64,000 bases of DNA from Pelotomaculum sp. (GCA_018435055.1 JAHDOA010000047.1:1-64000); one strand, 5' to 3'. Positions 15,746 through 24,784 are shown, counted from the stretch's first letter. Notes: generated from the sequence alone by a model not told the origin. A program made the numbers and translations.

Positions 15746-17923
15746 TTAAGCTCCGGCCACTCCCAGGTTTCTAACCGTGACCGTATTTTGGTTCCACTGC
15801 AGCTGGGCAATTACTCGGGTTAAGATATTCCCGTCAATGGTTAAGGGAATAGTCACATCAAAGACTGCTCCGCTGCTGCCGGCTTCTACTCCGCTGACTA
15901 CACTGTTCATATCTAAATCAAAGTCGGTAGGAATAGCCCCAGCCATTTCTTTTTCTACATCTTTCATAGCACTACTAAAGCCTTCACCAATCCCCAGCCC
16001 CATGTTTTCACCTATACCGGCAAAGACCCGGGAAGGTGAGCGAATCCCCAATACTCCTTTCATACTGCGGACAATACCGTTTACCATGTTGTTTACTCTG
16101 CTTTGCAGCCAGCCCAGCATAGATGCAATTCCACTCCAAAGACCGGTCATGATATTTCTACCAATTTCCACTATGGAGACAGCAGCTTTTCCTACGCCAG
16201 TTATAATGGCGAACACAATCTGCGGCAGGCTTGCGACTAATTGAGGTAGGGCCTGAATCAATCCAGCCGCAAGCATAATTGTAAGTTCAACGCCTAATCC
16301 AATAATTGTGGGCAGATTTCCTGTAATAAAATTAATGATGCTAGTAATGATTAAAGGTAACGCCTCAATAAGCTGGGGCAGAGCATTTAAAAGCCCTTCT
16401 GCCAGTCCCTTTATAATGGCAAAGGCTGCTTCGATGATTTGTTCCATGTTGTCAAGCAGCCCTTTTACGATTGTTATAACCGCACTCATCGCCGCAGGAA
16501 TCAATTCCGGCAAAGCAAGGCCTAAGCCTTCCACAAGAGCGGTCACTAATTGCACCGCCGCATCGATTATTAGCGGGAGGTTATCGATTAGTGCACCGAC
16601 AATCGTCATAATCGCATCAACGGTGGCCGGAATAAGTTCCGGAAATAGGTTCAGGATTGTTTCCAGTACCTGGCTAAACAAATTCGTGACAGTATTAAGC
16701 AGTGTAGGAAGCAGATCGCCGACCGCCGACAGAATCGCATCCATTGCTATCGGCAGTGCAGTTACGATATTCTCTAAGACAGGCACAATGTTTTTAACCA
16801 CCGCCTGAAAAGCGTCCACTAGGTTCTGTGTTAGCTTCGTCATGTCAGCGTTGGTGTTGCCAAGCCCCGCTGTGAACGAGCCGAGCGCAGCCTTCATCAA
16901 CCCGATTGAGCCGGTTATGGTCTGGGTGGATTCCCTGGCAAAGTTTCCCGCGTACTGCTCTGTATTCTCAAAGAACATTTGCATTGCGACTTCGGCTTTT
17001 TCGGCGTTTGTAGCAGATGCCCAGGTGAAATCCAGGCCCTTGGCGAGGGCGTAAGCTTCAATGTTGGTAGCATTCATCGCAACGCCAAGGTTATCCATCA
17101 TGGTGAAGTTGCCCTTGGCTGCTCCCGCAACAGAATCCAGAGCCATCTGCATATCAATGCCCATCACAGATGCCATATCTGCCGCCCGCTGCATTGCCTT
17201 TTCTGTCAATTCAAGGCTTTTTTGCTGTTCAATGCCGGAGCCTTGAAACAACGCACCCATCTTGTTGGCGGTAGCTAGATAATCACTCTGTGATACGCCG
17301 AGGTTCTTGTAGGCTTCCTCGCCCGTCTTTTGGATTGACGCGGCATATTGGCCGAACACAGCTTCCGACCCGCCAAGATTCTGTTCCAGTTCGCCAAACT
17401 GCTGGATCACCTCTTTGCCGAGTTTTACCGCAGCAGCACCAGCCGCAATGGCCACTGTACCCATCGCCGCCCCGACACCTTTTAAGATACCGCCTAGTTT
17501 CTCAAACCTACCGCCAGCCACATCTGCAGATTTACCTGTTTCCTCCAACTCATCGCCAAGTTTGTCCGCATCGGCGGCGGATTCCTCCAACTCTCGTTCC
17601 ATATTATTAAGTTCTGCTTTGGCATTATTAAGCTGGGTAGCCCAGTTCTGCGTTCTTCTGTCTGTTTCGCCAAAGGAGTCGGAGGCGTTTTTTAAGGCAG
17701 CTTCCAAGGTGCTGATTTTTTCCTTCTGTGCTTCAATCTCTTTATTAAGAACATTGTTCCTGGCTGTTATTGCCTGAATAGATTTATCCTGTTTATCAAA
17801 CTGGGATGTAACCAGATTCATTTCCGAACCCAGCACCTTAAAGGTCTGGTTGATTTCCCTTAGGGCATTTTTAAATTCCTTTTCTCCTTCAATTCCGATT
17901 TTAAGGCCAAAAGAATCTGCCAC
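15746..17923 (-). CDS. Tail tape measure protein
   Basis: This 725-residue protein has a long N-terminal coiled coil (about residues 30-135, rich in Lys, Glu and Gln). A TMP core follows (AKLGKEVIQQFGELEQNLGGSEAVFGQYA... TANKMGALFQGSG... MDNLGVAMNATNIEAYA). A very hydrophobic repetitive region at about 380-600 has short LP(Q/E)LI-type repeats. The C-terminus is VRSMKGVLGIRSPSRVFAGIGENMGLGIGEG, which is typical of tape measures. It sets tail length and helps DNA pass into the cell. The start is GTG at 17923 with GGAGGAGGTG upstream. At 725 residues it predicts a fairly short siphovirus tail. Confidence 0.92.
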   Translation of the reverse strand: MADSFGLKIGIEGEKEFKNALREINQTFKVLGSEMNLVTSQFDKQDKSIQAITARNNVLNKEIEAQKEKISTLEAALKNASDSFGETDRRTQNWATQLNNAKAELNNMERELEESAADADKLGDELEETGKSADVAGGRFEKLGGILKGVGAAMGTVAIAAGAAAVKLGKEVIQQFGELEQNLGGSEAVFGQYAASIQKTGEEAYKNLGVSQSDYLATANKMGALFQGSGIEQQKSLELTEKAMQRAADMASVMGIDMQMALDSVAGAAKGNFTMMDNLGVAMNATNIEAYALAKGLDFTWASATNAEKAEVAMQMFFENTEQYAGNFARESTQTITGSIGLMKAALGSFTAGLGNTNADMTKLTQNLVDAFQAVVKNIVPVLENIVTALPIAMDAILSAVGDLLPTLLNTVTNLFSQVLETILNLFPELIPATVDAIMTIVGALIDNLPLIIDAAVQLVTALVEGLGLALPELIPAAMSAVITIVKGLLDNMEQIIEAAFAIIKGLAEGLLNALPQLIEALPLIITSIINFITGNLPTIIGLGVELTIMLAAGLIQALPQLVASLPQIVFAIITGVGKAAVSIVEIGRNIMTGLWSGIASMLGWLQSRVNNMVNGIVRSMKGVLGIRSPSRVFAGIGENMGLGIGEGFSSAMKDVEKEMAGAIPTDFDLDMNSVVSGVEAGSSGAVFDVTIPLTIDGNILTRVIAQLQWNQNTVTVRNLGVAGA

Positions 17924-17952
17924 AGTGTTTCACCTCCTCCCATGCAGGCATC

Positions 17953-17980
17953 AAAAAAGACACCCTAGTTTTTGAGTGCC
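17953..17980 (-). terminator. Terminator-like hairpin before the tape measure gene
   Basis: On the - strand GGCACTC and GGGTGTC pair (two G-T pairs) and are followed by TTTTTT. It lies directly after the stop of the frameshifted tail-assembly product and before the tape measure ribosome binding site. Confidence 0.5.
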
Positions 17981-17983
17981 TCA

Positions 17984-18588
17984 TTATATTCCAGTGGGAA
18001 TCACGTCATCAATGAAATATTCCTTTCTCGGTTTTGAGATACCAATAAACTGCTTATGACATTCCCATATGTCCATCAAATAACCTATAGGCATAAGCCA
18101 GACTTCTTCTTCCCGGCGATTCAATTGCACCGTCCCATAATAAATGAGTCGGGTAAAGAGAGCCTGCTCACTTACCCGACCGCCTCGTTTTTTGATTCTT
18201 CACTCTCCACATTTCTTTTAGTGCCCTTTAACATACTGGCCATAATAGCATTCTTGTATTGGGCCAGGTCTAAAGGTGAGGTCAAAAGCTCCACCTCTTC
18301 TTCGGTTAATATTTCCTGCTTATCCTCTTTGTTCCTGAGATTGTGGATTAGGATGGACTGATTGGCCAGCAAAGTAATCAGGTAAATTACCTCGTCTAAA
18401 GCCATTTCAAAATTTTCAGTTTTCATGAGCTTTTCACCCAGATTTTCCAAGCCTCCGTAGCGCTTGGCGATGGCTTTGGTCGCTTTCGTGGTGAGAATCA
18501 GCCGGTACTCCCTATCGCCAATGGTTATCACTGTACTTCTTTCTTCAGAAGCCTCATCTATTTCTAACGGTTTTACTTCATTAGTCAT
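17984..18588 (-). CDS. Tail assembly chaperone long form (gpGT-like) made by -1 ribosomal frameshift
   Basis: This is the extended product of the gene at 18172-18588. The slippery heptamer A-AAA-AAC (18193-18187) sits in the zero frame near the end of the short form. A -1 shift there reads on for 67 codons in an open frame encoding RGGRVSEQALFTRLIYYG..., and ends at TAA (17986-17984), giving about 201 residues. A long/short pair of tail assembly chaperones joined by -1 frameshifting, lying between the major tail protein and the tape measure, is conserved in long-tailed phages (lambda gpG/gpGT). The extension would recruit the tape measure protein. No ATG-led gene covers this 200-bp gap otherwise. 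Confidence 0.82.
18172..18588 (-). CDS. Tail assembly chaperone, short form (gpG-like)
   Basis: This 138-residue, mostly helical protein contains VITIGDREYRLILTTKATKAIAKRYGGLENLGEKL, a pattern seen in tail assembly chaperones of clostridial siphophages. It then has DEVIYLITLLANQS and a Glu/Lys-rich tail. It lies between the major tail protein gene and the tape measure gene, and carries the slippery heptamer four codons before its stop. It should coat the tape measure during tail assembly together with the frameshifted form. Confidence 0.8.
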   Translation of the reverse strand: MTNEVKPLEIDEASEERSTVITIGDREYRLILTTKATKAIAKRYGGLENLGEKLMKTENFEMALDEVIYLITLLANQSILIHNLRNKEDKQEILTEEEVELLTSPLDLAQYKNAIMASMLKGTKRNVESEESKNEAVG

Positions 18589-18605
18589 AAGTCATCCTCC
18601 CATCC

Positions 18606-19490
18606 TTATTCTGAAACTAGCACAGTAGCCACAGTGGTGGTCAAGCTCTCAGCTCCACTTAAGCTTAAGACACAGTAGTAATAATAGGTACCAGCTACCA
18701 AATCAGTAGGAATGTCAAAGCTGGCTGAGGTTTCTCCATTGATAATTGTTCCACCGGTGGAACTGTCCACGGTATTTTCATACCACTGGTAAGTAACCGG
18801 GTTACTGGTATTGCTGCTGGCTACCACCGAGAGGCTGCCGGTAATGCTGCCTGCGGTCACTTCCGTTGTGGCTGCCGGTTGAGTCGTAATGGTAATAGTG
18901 GGGGTCACCTCGGTGAAGTCGGGTTCATAAACAGATGCGAACCAATTGGTAATGGTGGAAGCTGCCACTCCATTATCACCTTCCGTCACTTCTGCTTTCC
19001 AGGGATGTTTATTCTCTCCGTCTATTTTGTTTCTCCTGAAAACAGTTCCTTCTATGGTGGGACTGCTAAAGGTAATGGAATCCCCCTTAGTGGCCAGGCT
19101 GGTGGCGGGAACACTAAAGATAACCCGGTAAAGCCAAAAGTAACGATATTTTCCGTTGGACTTTTTAGCCCGAAACCCAATAGCGACCGGGCTACCTCCA
19201 TCTTCACTTCTAGAAACTACTACATTGTTGCTGTCAATTTTACATCCGGTTAAATCCTGAGCCACTAAAGGCCCTATATCATCCACCCCCAGGCTTAAAG
19301 ACCCGCTTTTAAATTCCTTGACTACTTCAGATGCCGCATCATTTGCATAAAGTATTGCTTCAATAAGTTCTACACTTAGCTCAGCGGTCATGGCCTTGGC
19401 CAGTATCTGGGGAGTGCCATAAGTTTCATCACCATTGGTATCTTCGGTGATTTTAGCGTAGTATAGGCTATCCAATCCAATTGTTGCCAT
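18606..19490 (-). CDS. Major tail (tube) protein with Ig-like C-terminal domain
   Basis: This 294-residue protein has a tail tube domain at about residues 1-190: MATIGLDSLYYAKITEDTNGDETYGTP, the SGSLSLGVDDIGPLVAQDLTGC stretch, IGFRAKKSNGKYRYFWLYRVIF. A Thr/Ser-rich Ig-like domain follows (about 200-292, with TQPAATTEVTAGS and VTYQWYENTVDSSTGGT). This is a decorating domain of the kind often added to siphovirus tail tubes, thought to aid surface attachment. ATG has GGAGGTAA upstream. The absence of a sheath gene in the tail cluster marks the phage as a siphovirus. Confidence 0.9.
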   Translation of the reverse strand: MATIGLDSLYYAKITEDTNGDETYGTPQILAKAMTAELSVELIEAILYANDAASEVVKEFKSGSLSLGVDDIGPLVAQDLTGCKIDSNNVVVSRSEDGGSPVAIGFRAKKSNGKYRYFWLYRVIFSVPATSLATKGDSITFSSPTIEGTVFRRNKIDGENKHPWKAEVTEGDNGVAASTITNWFASVYEPDFTEVTPTITITTQPAATTEVTAGSITGSLSVVASSNTSNPVTYQWYENTVDSSTGGTIINGETSASFDIPTDLVAGTYYYYCVLSLSGAESLTTTVATVLVSE

Positions 19491-19491
19491 C

Positions 19492-19836
19492 TTAAATTAC
19501 CTCCATTTCGTATTCCATCATCACGTCTATGGCATAATGATGGTATTTTGTATCTTCCTCAAAACCGATATATCTGCGATCGGTAATGGAAAAACCAGCC
19601 CCAAGGAGTAATCTTGTTAGCTGGTTTCGCCTATTTATATAGTTACTTTTAGTAAAGAGGGAAAGTCTTGCTTCTTCCAGTTGTGCTAACGGTCTATTAT
19701 CAGCGTAAAGGTCAAGGATATCTGACATCGGAGTGATTACCAGATATTCATCCGGGGGAACTTCACTGAATATACCGGTTTCGATGGGTATATCCAGTGT
19801 TCCTAAAAGAATATTTAATTCAGATAAAACACTCAT
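19492..19836 (-). CDS. Tail completion / tail terminator-like protein
   Basis: This 114-residue protein includes GIFSEVPPDEYLVITPMSDILDLYADNRPLAQLEEARLSLFTKSNYINR. It lies directly after the gp10-like gene and before the tail tube gene, the conserved place of the tail terminator in HK97-type phages. The assignment rests mainly on position and size. Its ATG overlaps the upstream stop by 4 bp. Confidence 0.65.
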   Translation of the reverse strand: MSVLSELNILLGTLDIPIETGIFSEVPPDEYLVITPMSDILDLYADNRPLAQLEEARLSLFTKSNYINRRNQLTRLLLGAGFSITDRRYIGFEEDTKYHHYAIDVMMEYEMEVI

Positions 19837-20264
19837 ATTCCTTTCAACTCCTCACCCAGCTTTGCCTTCATCGCTTCAATGCAGGGTTTTCTACCGGAGG
19901 ATCTGGCAGGCTTTAAAAAAGGTTTTGGCGGCTGGCCGCTTTTCCCGTATTCTAAGATATTGGCAATCTTAGCATTACTATCACCATCTTTTCTTGGTTC
20001 GGAAAACCCGACCTTGATATTATAGTCGCCTTTTTTATCTATAAGGGTAGGGGAGACCCCTAAGGCATCTGCTAATTCACCGGTGGAACGTGACGGTTTT
20101 TTGGTACCACTTCCAATGGCGGCGGTTAAGTTTGATTTAATCCTGTGTAGCATAACCTCGCCGCCGGCATCTAAAACCCTAGGGATTATTTCATCCGTCT
20201 TATTACCAAGTTTTGAAATCTTTAAGAGAAAATCTTCCGGCATTTTATATGAACAGCGGGCCAT
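19833..20264 (-). CDS. HK97 gp10-like head-tail joining protein
   Basis: This 143-residue protein has GGEVMLHRIKSNLTAAIG..STGELADALGVSP and ANILEYGKSGQPPKPFLKPARSS. The latter is the EYG...PPKPFL...A signature of the HK97 gp10 family found at the neck or tail terminator. It is basic and in the expected place between the head closure and tail terminator genes. Confidence 0.85.
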   Translation of the reverse strand: MARCSYKMPEDFLLKISKLGNKTDEIIPRVLDAGGEVMLHRIKSNLTAAIGSGTKKPSRSTGELADALGVSPTLIDKKGDYNIKVGFSEPRKDGDSNAKIANILEYGKSGQPPKPFLKPARSSGRKPCIEAMKAKLGEELKGI

Positions 20265-20281
20265 AAAATCACCTCCAATAA

Positions 20282-20617
20282 TTAGCCACTTGACGCTACC
20301 ACCTTTTTTGCTAAGACTTCCGTATACATTCCACGATTCTTTATATCCCTCACACTTGTAACTTCATATCGCCCATCGCTACAGGCAATAACCATAGCGG
20401 TAGAAACTTCAACATCTGGTAGCCTTCGAAAGCGAAAGAGGGCATTGGCTTCAGAAAAGGCAGCCATGTTTGCCCATTTCTCGCTGGCATACCGATCTTC
20501 TTTATATGCTCTGACTGAGGCGATAATTGTATCTTTAACTGTACTAAAACCTTCGCTGTCTTTTGCCGTTTCAGTTGTTATGAGGTCAATAAAGGTATTC
20601 ATTTTTCCAATGCTCAT
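20282..20617 (-). CDS. Phage head closure / head-tail adaptor protein
   Basis: This 111-residue protein, MSIGKMNTFIDLI...DSEGFSTVKDTIIASVRAYKEDRYASEKWANMAAFSEANALFRFRR, follows the gp16/SPP1 head-tail joining pattern. It should form the ring that closes the portal after DNA packaging and receives the tail. It is 3 bp away from the connector gene upstream. Confidence 0.82.
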   Translation of the reverse strand: MSIGKMNTFIDLITTETAKDSEGFSTVKDTIIASVRAYKEDRYASEKWANMAAFSEANALFRFRRLPDVEVSTAMVIACSDGRYEVTSVRDIKNRGMYTEVLAKKVVASSG

Positions 20618-20620
20618 AGG

Positions 20621-20929
20621 CTACACCTTCCAATCCCGGTCAAGTCGCAAAAGCAAATTGACCGTATCCCGTGCGTGTTGTCCAGCTAATGCGCTGTCTG
20701 CAAAGAAACCCCCAGTGCTGCCATCCCTACTTTCATAAAAATGTGAAGCGAGCATAATTACTGCTTGTTCAGTGGTAAGGGGCATTTCATTAGAGGAATA
20801 ATGGCCTTCCGGCAGATGCTGGTAGCTTTCGGCATAGGCGATAGCGGCGGCGATGTAGCTACTTAGAAGTTCATCATCCTTATCATGCTCCAAGATCAGA
20901 TTTGCTTTGACTTTTTCAAATAGTGTCAT
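20621..20929 (-). CDS. Head-tail connector protein (gp6-like)
   Basis: This protein of about 102 residues, MTLFEKVKANLILEHDKDDELLSSYIAAAIAYAESYQHL, ends with AVIMLASHFYESRDGSTGG, matching the helical HK97 gp6-like connectors that bind the portal. ATG at 20929 is preferred over a GTG at 20941. It lies between a head fiber-like gene and the head closure gene. Confidence 0.85.
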   Translation of the reverse strand: MTLFEKVKANLILEHDKDDELLSSYIAAAIAYAESYQHLPEGHYSSNEMPLTTEQAVIMLASHFYESRDGSTGGFFADSALAGQHARDTVNLLLRLDRDWKV

Positions 20930-20948
20930 CTCCGCCACCACCCTTTCT

Positions 20949-21599
20949 TTATTCTTCTTCCGGCATTACTATTTCTACCATGAATTCAGTTTCCTCGTAG
21001 CCTGGAGAACATAGTGTAAAGAGCTTAGGCGTTTCTATAATCTCATCACATTTCAGCCACATGATAATATCTCCGTCTGTGCCACCTACACTGGCTGCCT
21101 CCGTTACATCATCTTGAGTAAGTTGATAACCATTGTATTTAATCTTTGTGATATCCGAAAGTCCGGTGGTAATTAGAATCCCGATCCATTTATGGGTGCC
21201 CTGGGTTGGAGCAGAGCTTTCGAATTCCACCAGTTCCTCCACATCAACCGTAACACTGATTATGTTATCAGCAATTGTAACAGCACTGACCTTGCTTTGG
21301 TTCTCCGTTATGGGCAGCCCTTCAGTAGTTATCGGTGCTATAGCAATGGATAAATTCCAGATGTCAAATTCCATAAAACCTACATCCTTAAGCTTGGCCA
21401 GCAAGTCATTGAAGTTATCCTTAAGAGCGCTAACCGTGGTGGCGGTGCTGTTAGCCTGGTTTGAAGCTATAGGGAATCCCTTTATTAAGGCTCCTTCTTT
21501 GAGCTCTAAAGAGCCACCCTCTTTAACTTCCAAAACACCGCCAATGACGGTTTTCTCACCGCCTTGCTCGGTATAGTTTTTTGTGTTATAGCTCATCAT
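20949..21599 (-). CDS. Head fiber-like capsid decoration protein
   Basis: This 216-residue protein starts MSYNTKNYTEQGGEKTVIGGVLEVKEGGSLELKEGA. It continues with a short NSTATTVSALKDNFNDLLAKLKDVGFM helix. Proteins with this start, found directly after the major capsid gene in clostridial phages, are usually labelled head fiber proteins. The C-terminal half is a beta-rich domain I do not recognise. The role is inferred from position and the N-terminal pattern. ATG at 21599, with GGGGGTG upstream, is chosen over 21611. Confidence 0.6.
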   Translation of the reverse strand: MMSYNTKNYTEQGGEKTVIGGVLEVKEGGSLELKEGALIKGFPIASNQANSTATTVSALKDNFNDLLAKLKDVGFMEFDIWNLSIAIAPITTEGLPITENQSKVSAVTIADNIISVTVDVEELVEFESSAPTQGTHKWIGILITTGLSDITKIKYNGYQLTQDDVTEAASVGGTDGDIIMWLKCDEIIETPKLFTLCSPGYEETEFMVEIVMPEEE

Positions 21600-21610
21600 T
21601 AGCACCCCCA

Positions 21611-22810
21611 TTAAGCCTTCTGCTGCAAGACTTTAATTGCTTCAGGAAGAATAAGTTTTCCATCTACCCTTTGGCTGCCAAGAAAACCAACCTGTCCTGT
21701 AGTTGCATAAAGCTCGTTCAGGCGTTTAAAACTGCGGCCTTGTCTGTCGGCAATCCAGTAATATTTGAAGTCACCGAAAGCGATAGTCTTTGCACCGGCT
21801 GCAATAGCAGGAGCATAAGCAGAGGTATAAACCGGACGGTTAAGCAAAGTATCCGGAGTCCCGGCAGTTAATGAGGGCTGCCATAAATACTGCCCTTGAC
21901 CATCTTTAAGTTTTCTTAAGACTTTTACTGTGGCGTCATTAAGGATGAATACCGCATTTTTCCTGTAGGGAGATTTAAGCGAATAGACTAAATCAATAAC
22001 CTCATCTGCAGTAATAGCGTTATTGGCGGCAGCAGTAGCACCTACTTGTGCTCCTCCTGTTGCGGCAAAGATGCCTGTAGGTTTTCCTTCACCGTCCCCT
22101 ACAAGAAAGGCTTCTTCTTCCTTGGCCCCGATTCTGCGGGCAAACTCAGTTGAGATAAATTCCTCAATGTTAAACACACTATCATTTAAGAGTTCTTCGG
22201 AAACTTTAATCATAGTACCCAGCTTATAGGCCCCAATAGAAGCCTGACCAAAAACAACATCATCTTCGTCATAATCTTCACCTTCATCAAGCCAAGATGC
22301 TGTTCCTTTGGTTACTACAATGGGAATTTTACGATCCCCACTTGAAGTTTGAATGATCTTAGCCAGCTTACGGAAGATGTTTTCTTCTTCCAGGTTTTGA
22401 ATAAGGGTTCTTTCAAATTCATCAGGAACAAGATAGCCCCCTTCAGAATCCTGACCGATAGATAAAGCATTAAACAGATCATGCCTTGGATTTTTCATAC
22501 GCATCACATTCCAGAAGGCTTTTTTGTATTCATCGCTGGCTCTGCCAACTTTTTCATCCATATCCGGAAGAACAGGCTTTCCGGTTAAAGGTGTATTTAT
22601 TGGTTTGTTTAGTTCAGCTTCAAGAGCCTCCTGACGCTCTAAGCGAGATATTTCCTTACCAAGGTTAACAATGTCTGCTTCCATCTTGTCATAAACTGCG
22701 GCATCTTCTGCAGATACTAGACCGTCATTACCTCGTCTTGAATCTAAAAATGCCTTTGCTGCTTCCCAGGCTTTTGCGCGTTTTTCACGTAATTCAAGTA
22801 TTTTACTCAT
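21611..22810 (-). CDS. Major capsid protein, HK97 fold
   Basis: This 399-residue protein has an N-terminal coiled-coil scaffolding (delta) region at about residues 1-75 (LELREKRAKAWEAAKAFLDSRRG ... EKEISRLERQEALEAEL), to be removed by the protease encoded upstream. The HK97 core follows: SIGQDSEGGYLVPDEFERTLI, IGAYKLGTMIKVSEELLNDSVFNIEEFI, GDGEGKPTGIF and the IADRQGRSFKRLNELYATTGQVGFLGSQRVDGKLI tail. It builds the icosahedral shell. Order portal, protease, capsid is canonical. Confidence 0.95.
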   Translation of the reverse strand: MSKILELREKRAKAWEAAKAFLDSRRGNDGLVSAEDAAVYDKMEADIVNLGKEISRLERQEALEAELNKPINTPLTGKPVLPDMDEKVGRASDEYKKAFWNVMRMKNPRHDLFNALSIGQDSEGGYLVPDEFERTLIQNLEEENIFRKLAKIIQTSSGDRKIPIVVTKGTASWLDEGEDYDEDDVVFGQASIGAYKLGTMIKVSEELLNDSVFNIEEFISTEFARRIGAKEEEAFLVGDGEGKPTGIFAATGGAQVGATAAANNAITADEVIDLVYSLKSPYRKNAVFILNDATVKVLRKLKDGQGQYLWQPSLTAGTPDTLLNRPVYTSAYAPAIAAGAKTIAFGDFKYYWIADRQGRSFKRLNELYATTGQVGFLGSQRVDGKLILPEAIKVLQQKA

Positions 22811-22821
22811 GTTGGTACCTC

Positions 22822-23502
22822 CTAATATTTTAATAAATTAAGCCGCTCATATAGCGGCTCGGTGGACTGTTTGGGTATTGGTTTTTTAAGTTTATCAAGG
22901 AGGGAGTTTGCAACTGCTCTTCTGCTGAATATGAAGCTGTCTTGTAATACTGCCTCATCCGGCTTAAACATAATGGCATCGGCAAACCTCAGTTCAACAG
23001 CCTTATTAGCATTAAGCCAAGTTTCTGCATCCATCAGCTGGGAGAGCTTATCCCTCGGTAGCCCGGTTTTAAGCTCATAGGCATTAATGATGCTTTCCTT
23101 TACCTCATTTAGCATGCCGATTGCCTTTTGCATTTCCTCGCTATCCCCGATGGCTATGGTAAACGGGTTGTGGATCATCATAAGGGAGGTAGGAGACATT
23201 AAAACCTCCGTTCCTGCCATGGCAATGACTGATGCTGCTGATGCGGCAAGGCCATCAATCTTGACAGTGACACTTCCTTTGTAGTCCATTAGCATATTGT
23301 AAATCTGTGCTGCAGCGATGCAATCTCCACCGGGGGAATTGATCCAAACAACAATGTTACCTTCGCCGCTTAGAAGTTCTTCTTTAAAAGCAGCAGGGGT
23401 GACATCATCATCAAACCAGCTTTCCTCGGCTATCACGCCGTTTAGGTAGAGAGTTCGTGATTCTGTATCTTCATCACACACCCAGTTCCAGAATTTCTTC
23501 AT
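22822..23502 (-). CDS. ClpP-like prohead maturation protease
   Basis: This 226-residue protein has the Clp-type serine protease fold: GNIVVWINSPGGDCIAAAQIYNML, catalytic Ser in DGLAASAASVIAMAG (about residue 88), catalytic His in MMIHNPF (about 112), and the helix-rich DKLSQLMDAETWLNANKAVELRFAD. It processes the capsid delta domain and scaffolding during head maturation. Its start overlaps the portal stop by 4 bp. Confidence 0.93.
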   Translation of the reverse strand: MKKFWNWVCDEDTESRTLYLNGVIAEESWFDDDVTPAAFKEELLSGEGNIVVWINSPGGDCIAAAQIYNMLMDYKGSVTVKIDGLAASAASVIAMAGTEVLMSPTSLMMIHNPFTIAIGDSEEMQKAIGMLNEVKESIINAYELKTGLPRDKLSQLMDAETWLNANKAVELRFADAIMFKPDEAVLQDSFIFSRRAVANSLLDKLKKPIPKQSTEPLYERLNLLKY

Positions 23503-24755
23503 TCATCTTTTACCTCCAATCTTTCTTTATTTGCAAACAGACCAGCATCATGAAGCTTGGTCATATTGCCATTGATTAGATATAGATCACCTCCAAGTTC
23601 GGCTGGTATCCTATCTAAGTTTTCTAGTTCTCTAATATCGTTGGCACTCATCCAGCCATTTTGACGGGCGGTTGCGTAGCCGTTCATCCTTGATGCATAG
23701 TCACCCCGGAGTAAGCCATCTACATTGAATTTGGAGAAGTATAGTTTCTTTTCACTAGGACTTAGTAAAGAACGACTTATGGCCTGCTCCCAGCGGATTA
23801 CCCAAGGGTCAAGGGTGTATTTCACAAATTCCAGTGACTGCTGCTCAATATTAGAAAAGCTCGACTTTTCAAGATCACCTACCATATGGGGAGGTACCCG
23901 GAAAATTCGAGCTATCTCATTGATTTGAAACTTCCTTGTCTCTAAAAACTGTGCTTGTTCCGGCGAGATACCAATAGGCTGGTACTTCATACCTTCTTCT
24001 AAAACTGCTACCCGGTGAGCGTTACTGCTTCCCTGATAGGCCATGTTCCAGCTCTCTTTGACCTTTTGCGGATCTTTAATGGTACCTGGATGTTCAAGGA
24101 CTCCGCCCGGTGCGGCACCGTTAGCAAAAAACTTGGCTCCGTACTCTTCAGTTGCCATCGCAAGCCCGATAGCGTTTTTAGCCATAGCAATAGGAGAGTA
24201 CCCCACCAGACCATCAAAGCCTAAACCGGGAATATGCAGCACATCGCTGGGCCTTAGGGTGACTGTAATGCCATTAATAGCCGGTGCTTCATCTGAGTAC
24301 CGGGTGTAGGAGTAGTAAAGTTCCCCCTTGGTATCCCGGTCAACCCTCATGCGGTTTGGCATCAGAGGGTAAAGGGCAATGATTTCACCTTTACCGTTTC
24401 GGATAATCTGAGCATAGGCATTTCCCCACAGCAATAGATGAGTCATGAGTGTCTCCCTAAATACGAAGGAGCTCATCTCAGGGTTTGGCTCATCGTGAAG
24501 TAAAAAATACAGCGGGTGGGAGAGGGCTTTCTCCTTGCCGCCGCTTGCTGTGTATTTATATAAATGAAGGGGAAGTCCCGCTACCGCTTCAGCCAGTATC
24601 CTTACACAAGAGTAAACTGCTGTCATCTGCATGGCGGTGTGTTCGTTTACCGGTTTGCCGCTGGTAGTACCGCCGAAAAAGAAGCTATAGCTGCTACCGG
24701 GTGTTCTATTTTTAGGTTTATCTCTTGCTTTAAAAAGGCTTCTAAATAGACCCAT
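23499..24755 (-). CDS. Phage portal protein, HK97 family
   Basis: This protein of about 418 residues begins MGLFRSLFKARDKPKNRT. It contains AVYSCVRILAEAVAGLPLHLYKY, LLHDEPNPEMSSFVFRETLMTHLLLWGNAYAQIIRNGKGEI, VLHIPGLGFDGLVGYSPI and FRVPPHMVGDLEKSSFSNIEQQSLEFVKYTLDPWV, the classic HK97 portal motifs. It forms the dodecameric DNA entry ring. ATG at 24755 or 24761 are both served by AAGGAG; upstream codons to 24794 are unlikely to be translated. Confidence 0.95.
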   Translation of the reverse strand: MGLFRSLFKARDKPKNRTPGSSYSFFFGGTTSGKPVNEHTAMQMTAVYSCVRILAEAVAGLPLHLYKYTASGGKEKALSHPLYFLLHDEPNPEMSSFVFRETLMTHLLLWGNAYAQIIRNGKGEIIALYPLMPNRMRVDRDTKGELYYSYTRYSDEAPAINGITVTLRPSDVLHIPGLGFDGLVGYSPIAMAKNAIGLAMATEEYGAKFFANGAAPGGVLEHPGTIKDPQKVKESWNMAYQGSSNAHRVAVLEEGMKYQPIGISPEQAQFLETRKFQINEIARIFRVPPHMVGDLEKSSFSNIEQQSLEFVKYTLDPWVIRWEQAISRSLLSPSEKKLYFSKFNVDGLLRGDYASRMNGYATARQNGWMSANDIRELENLDRIPAELGGDLYLINGNMTKLHDAGLFANKERLEVKDE

Positions 24756-24784
24756 TTGCATCACTCTCCTTAATGATGGGCATG

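Noticed and set aside
15777-17777. Several + strand frames of 100-166 codons opposite the tape measure gene
   Set aside because: They are antisense shadows of a repetitive coding sequence, with no ribosome binding sites and low-complexity Ala/Ser/Ile products.
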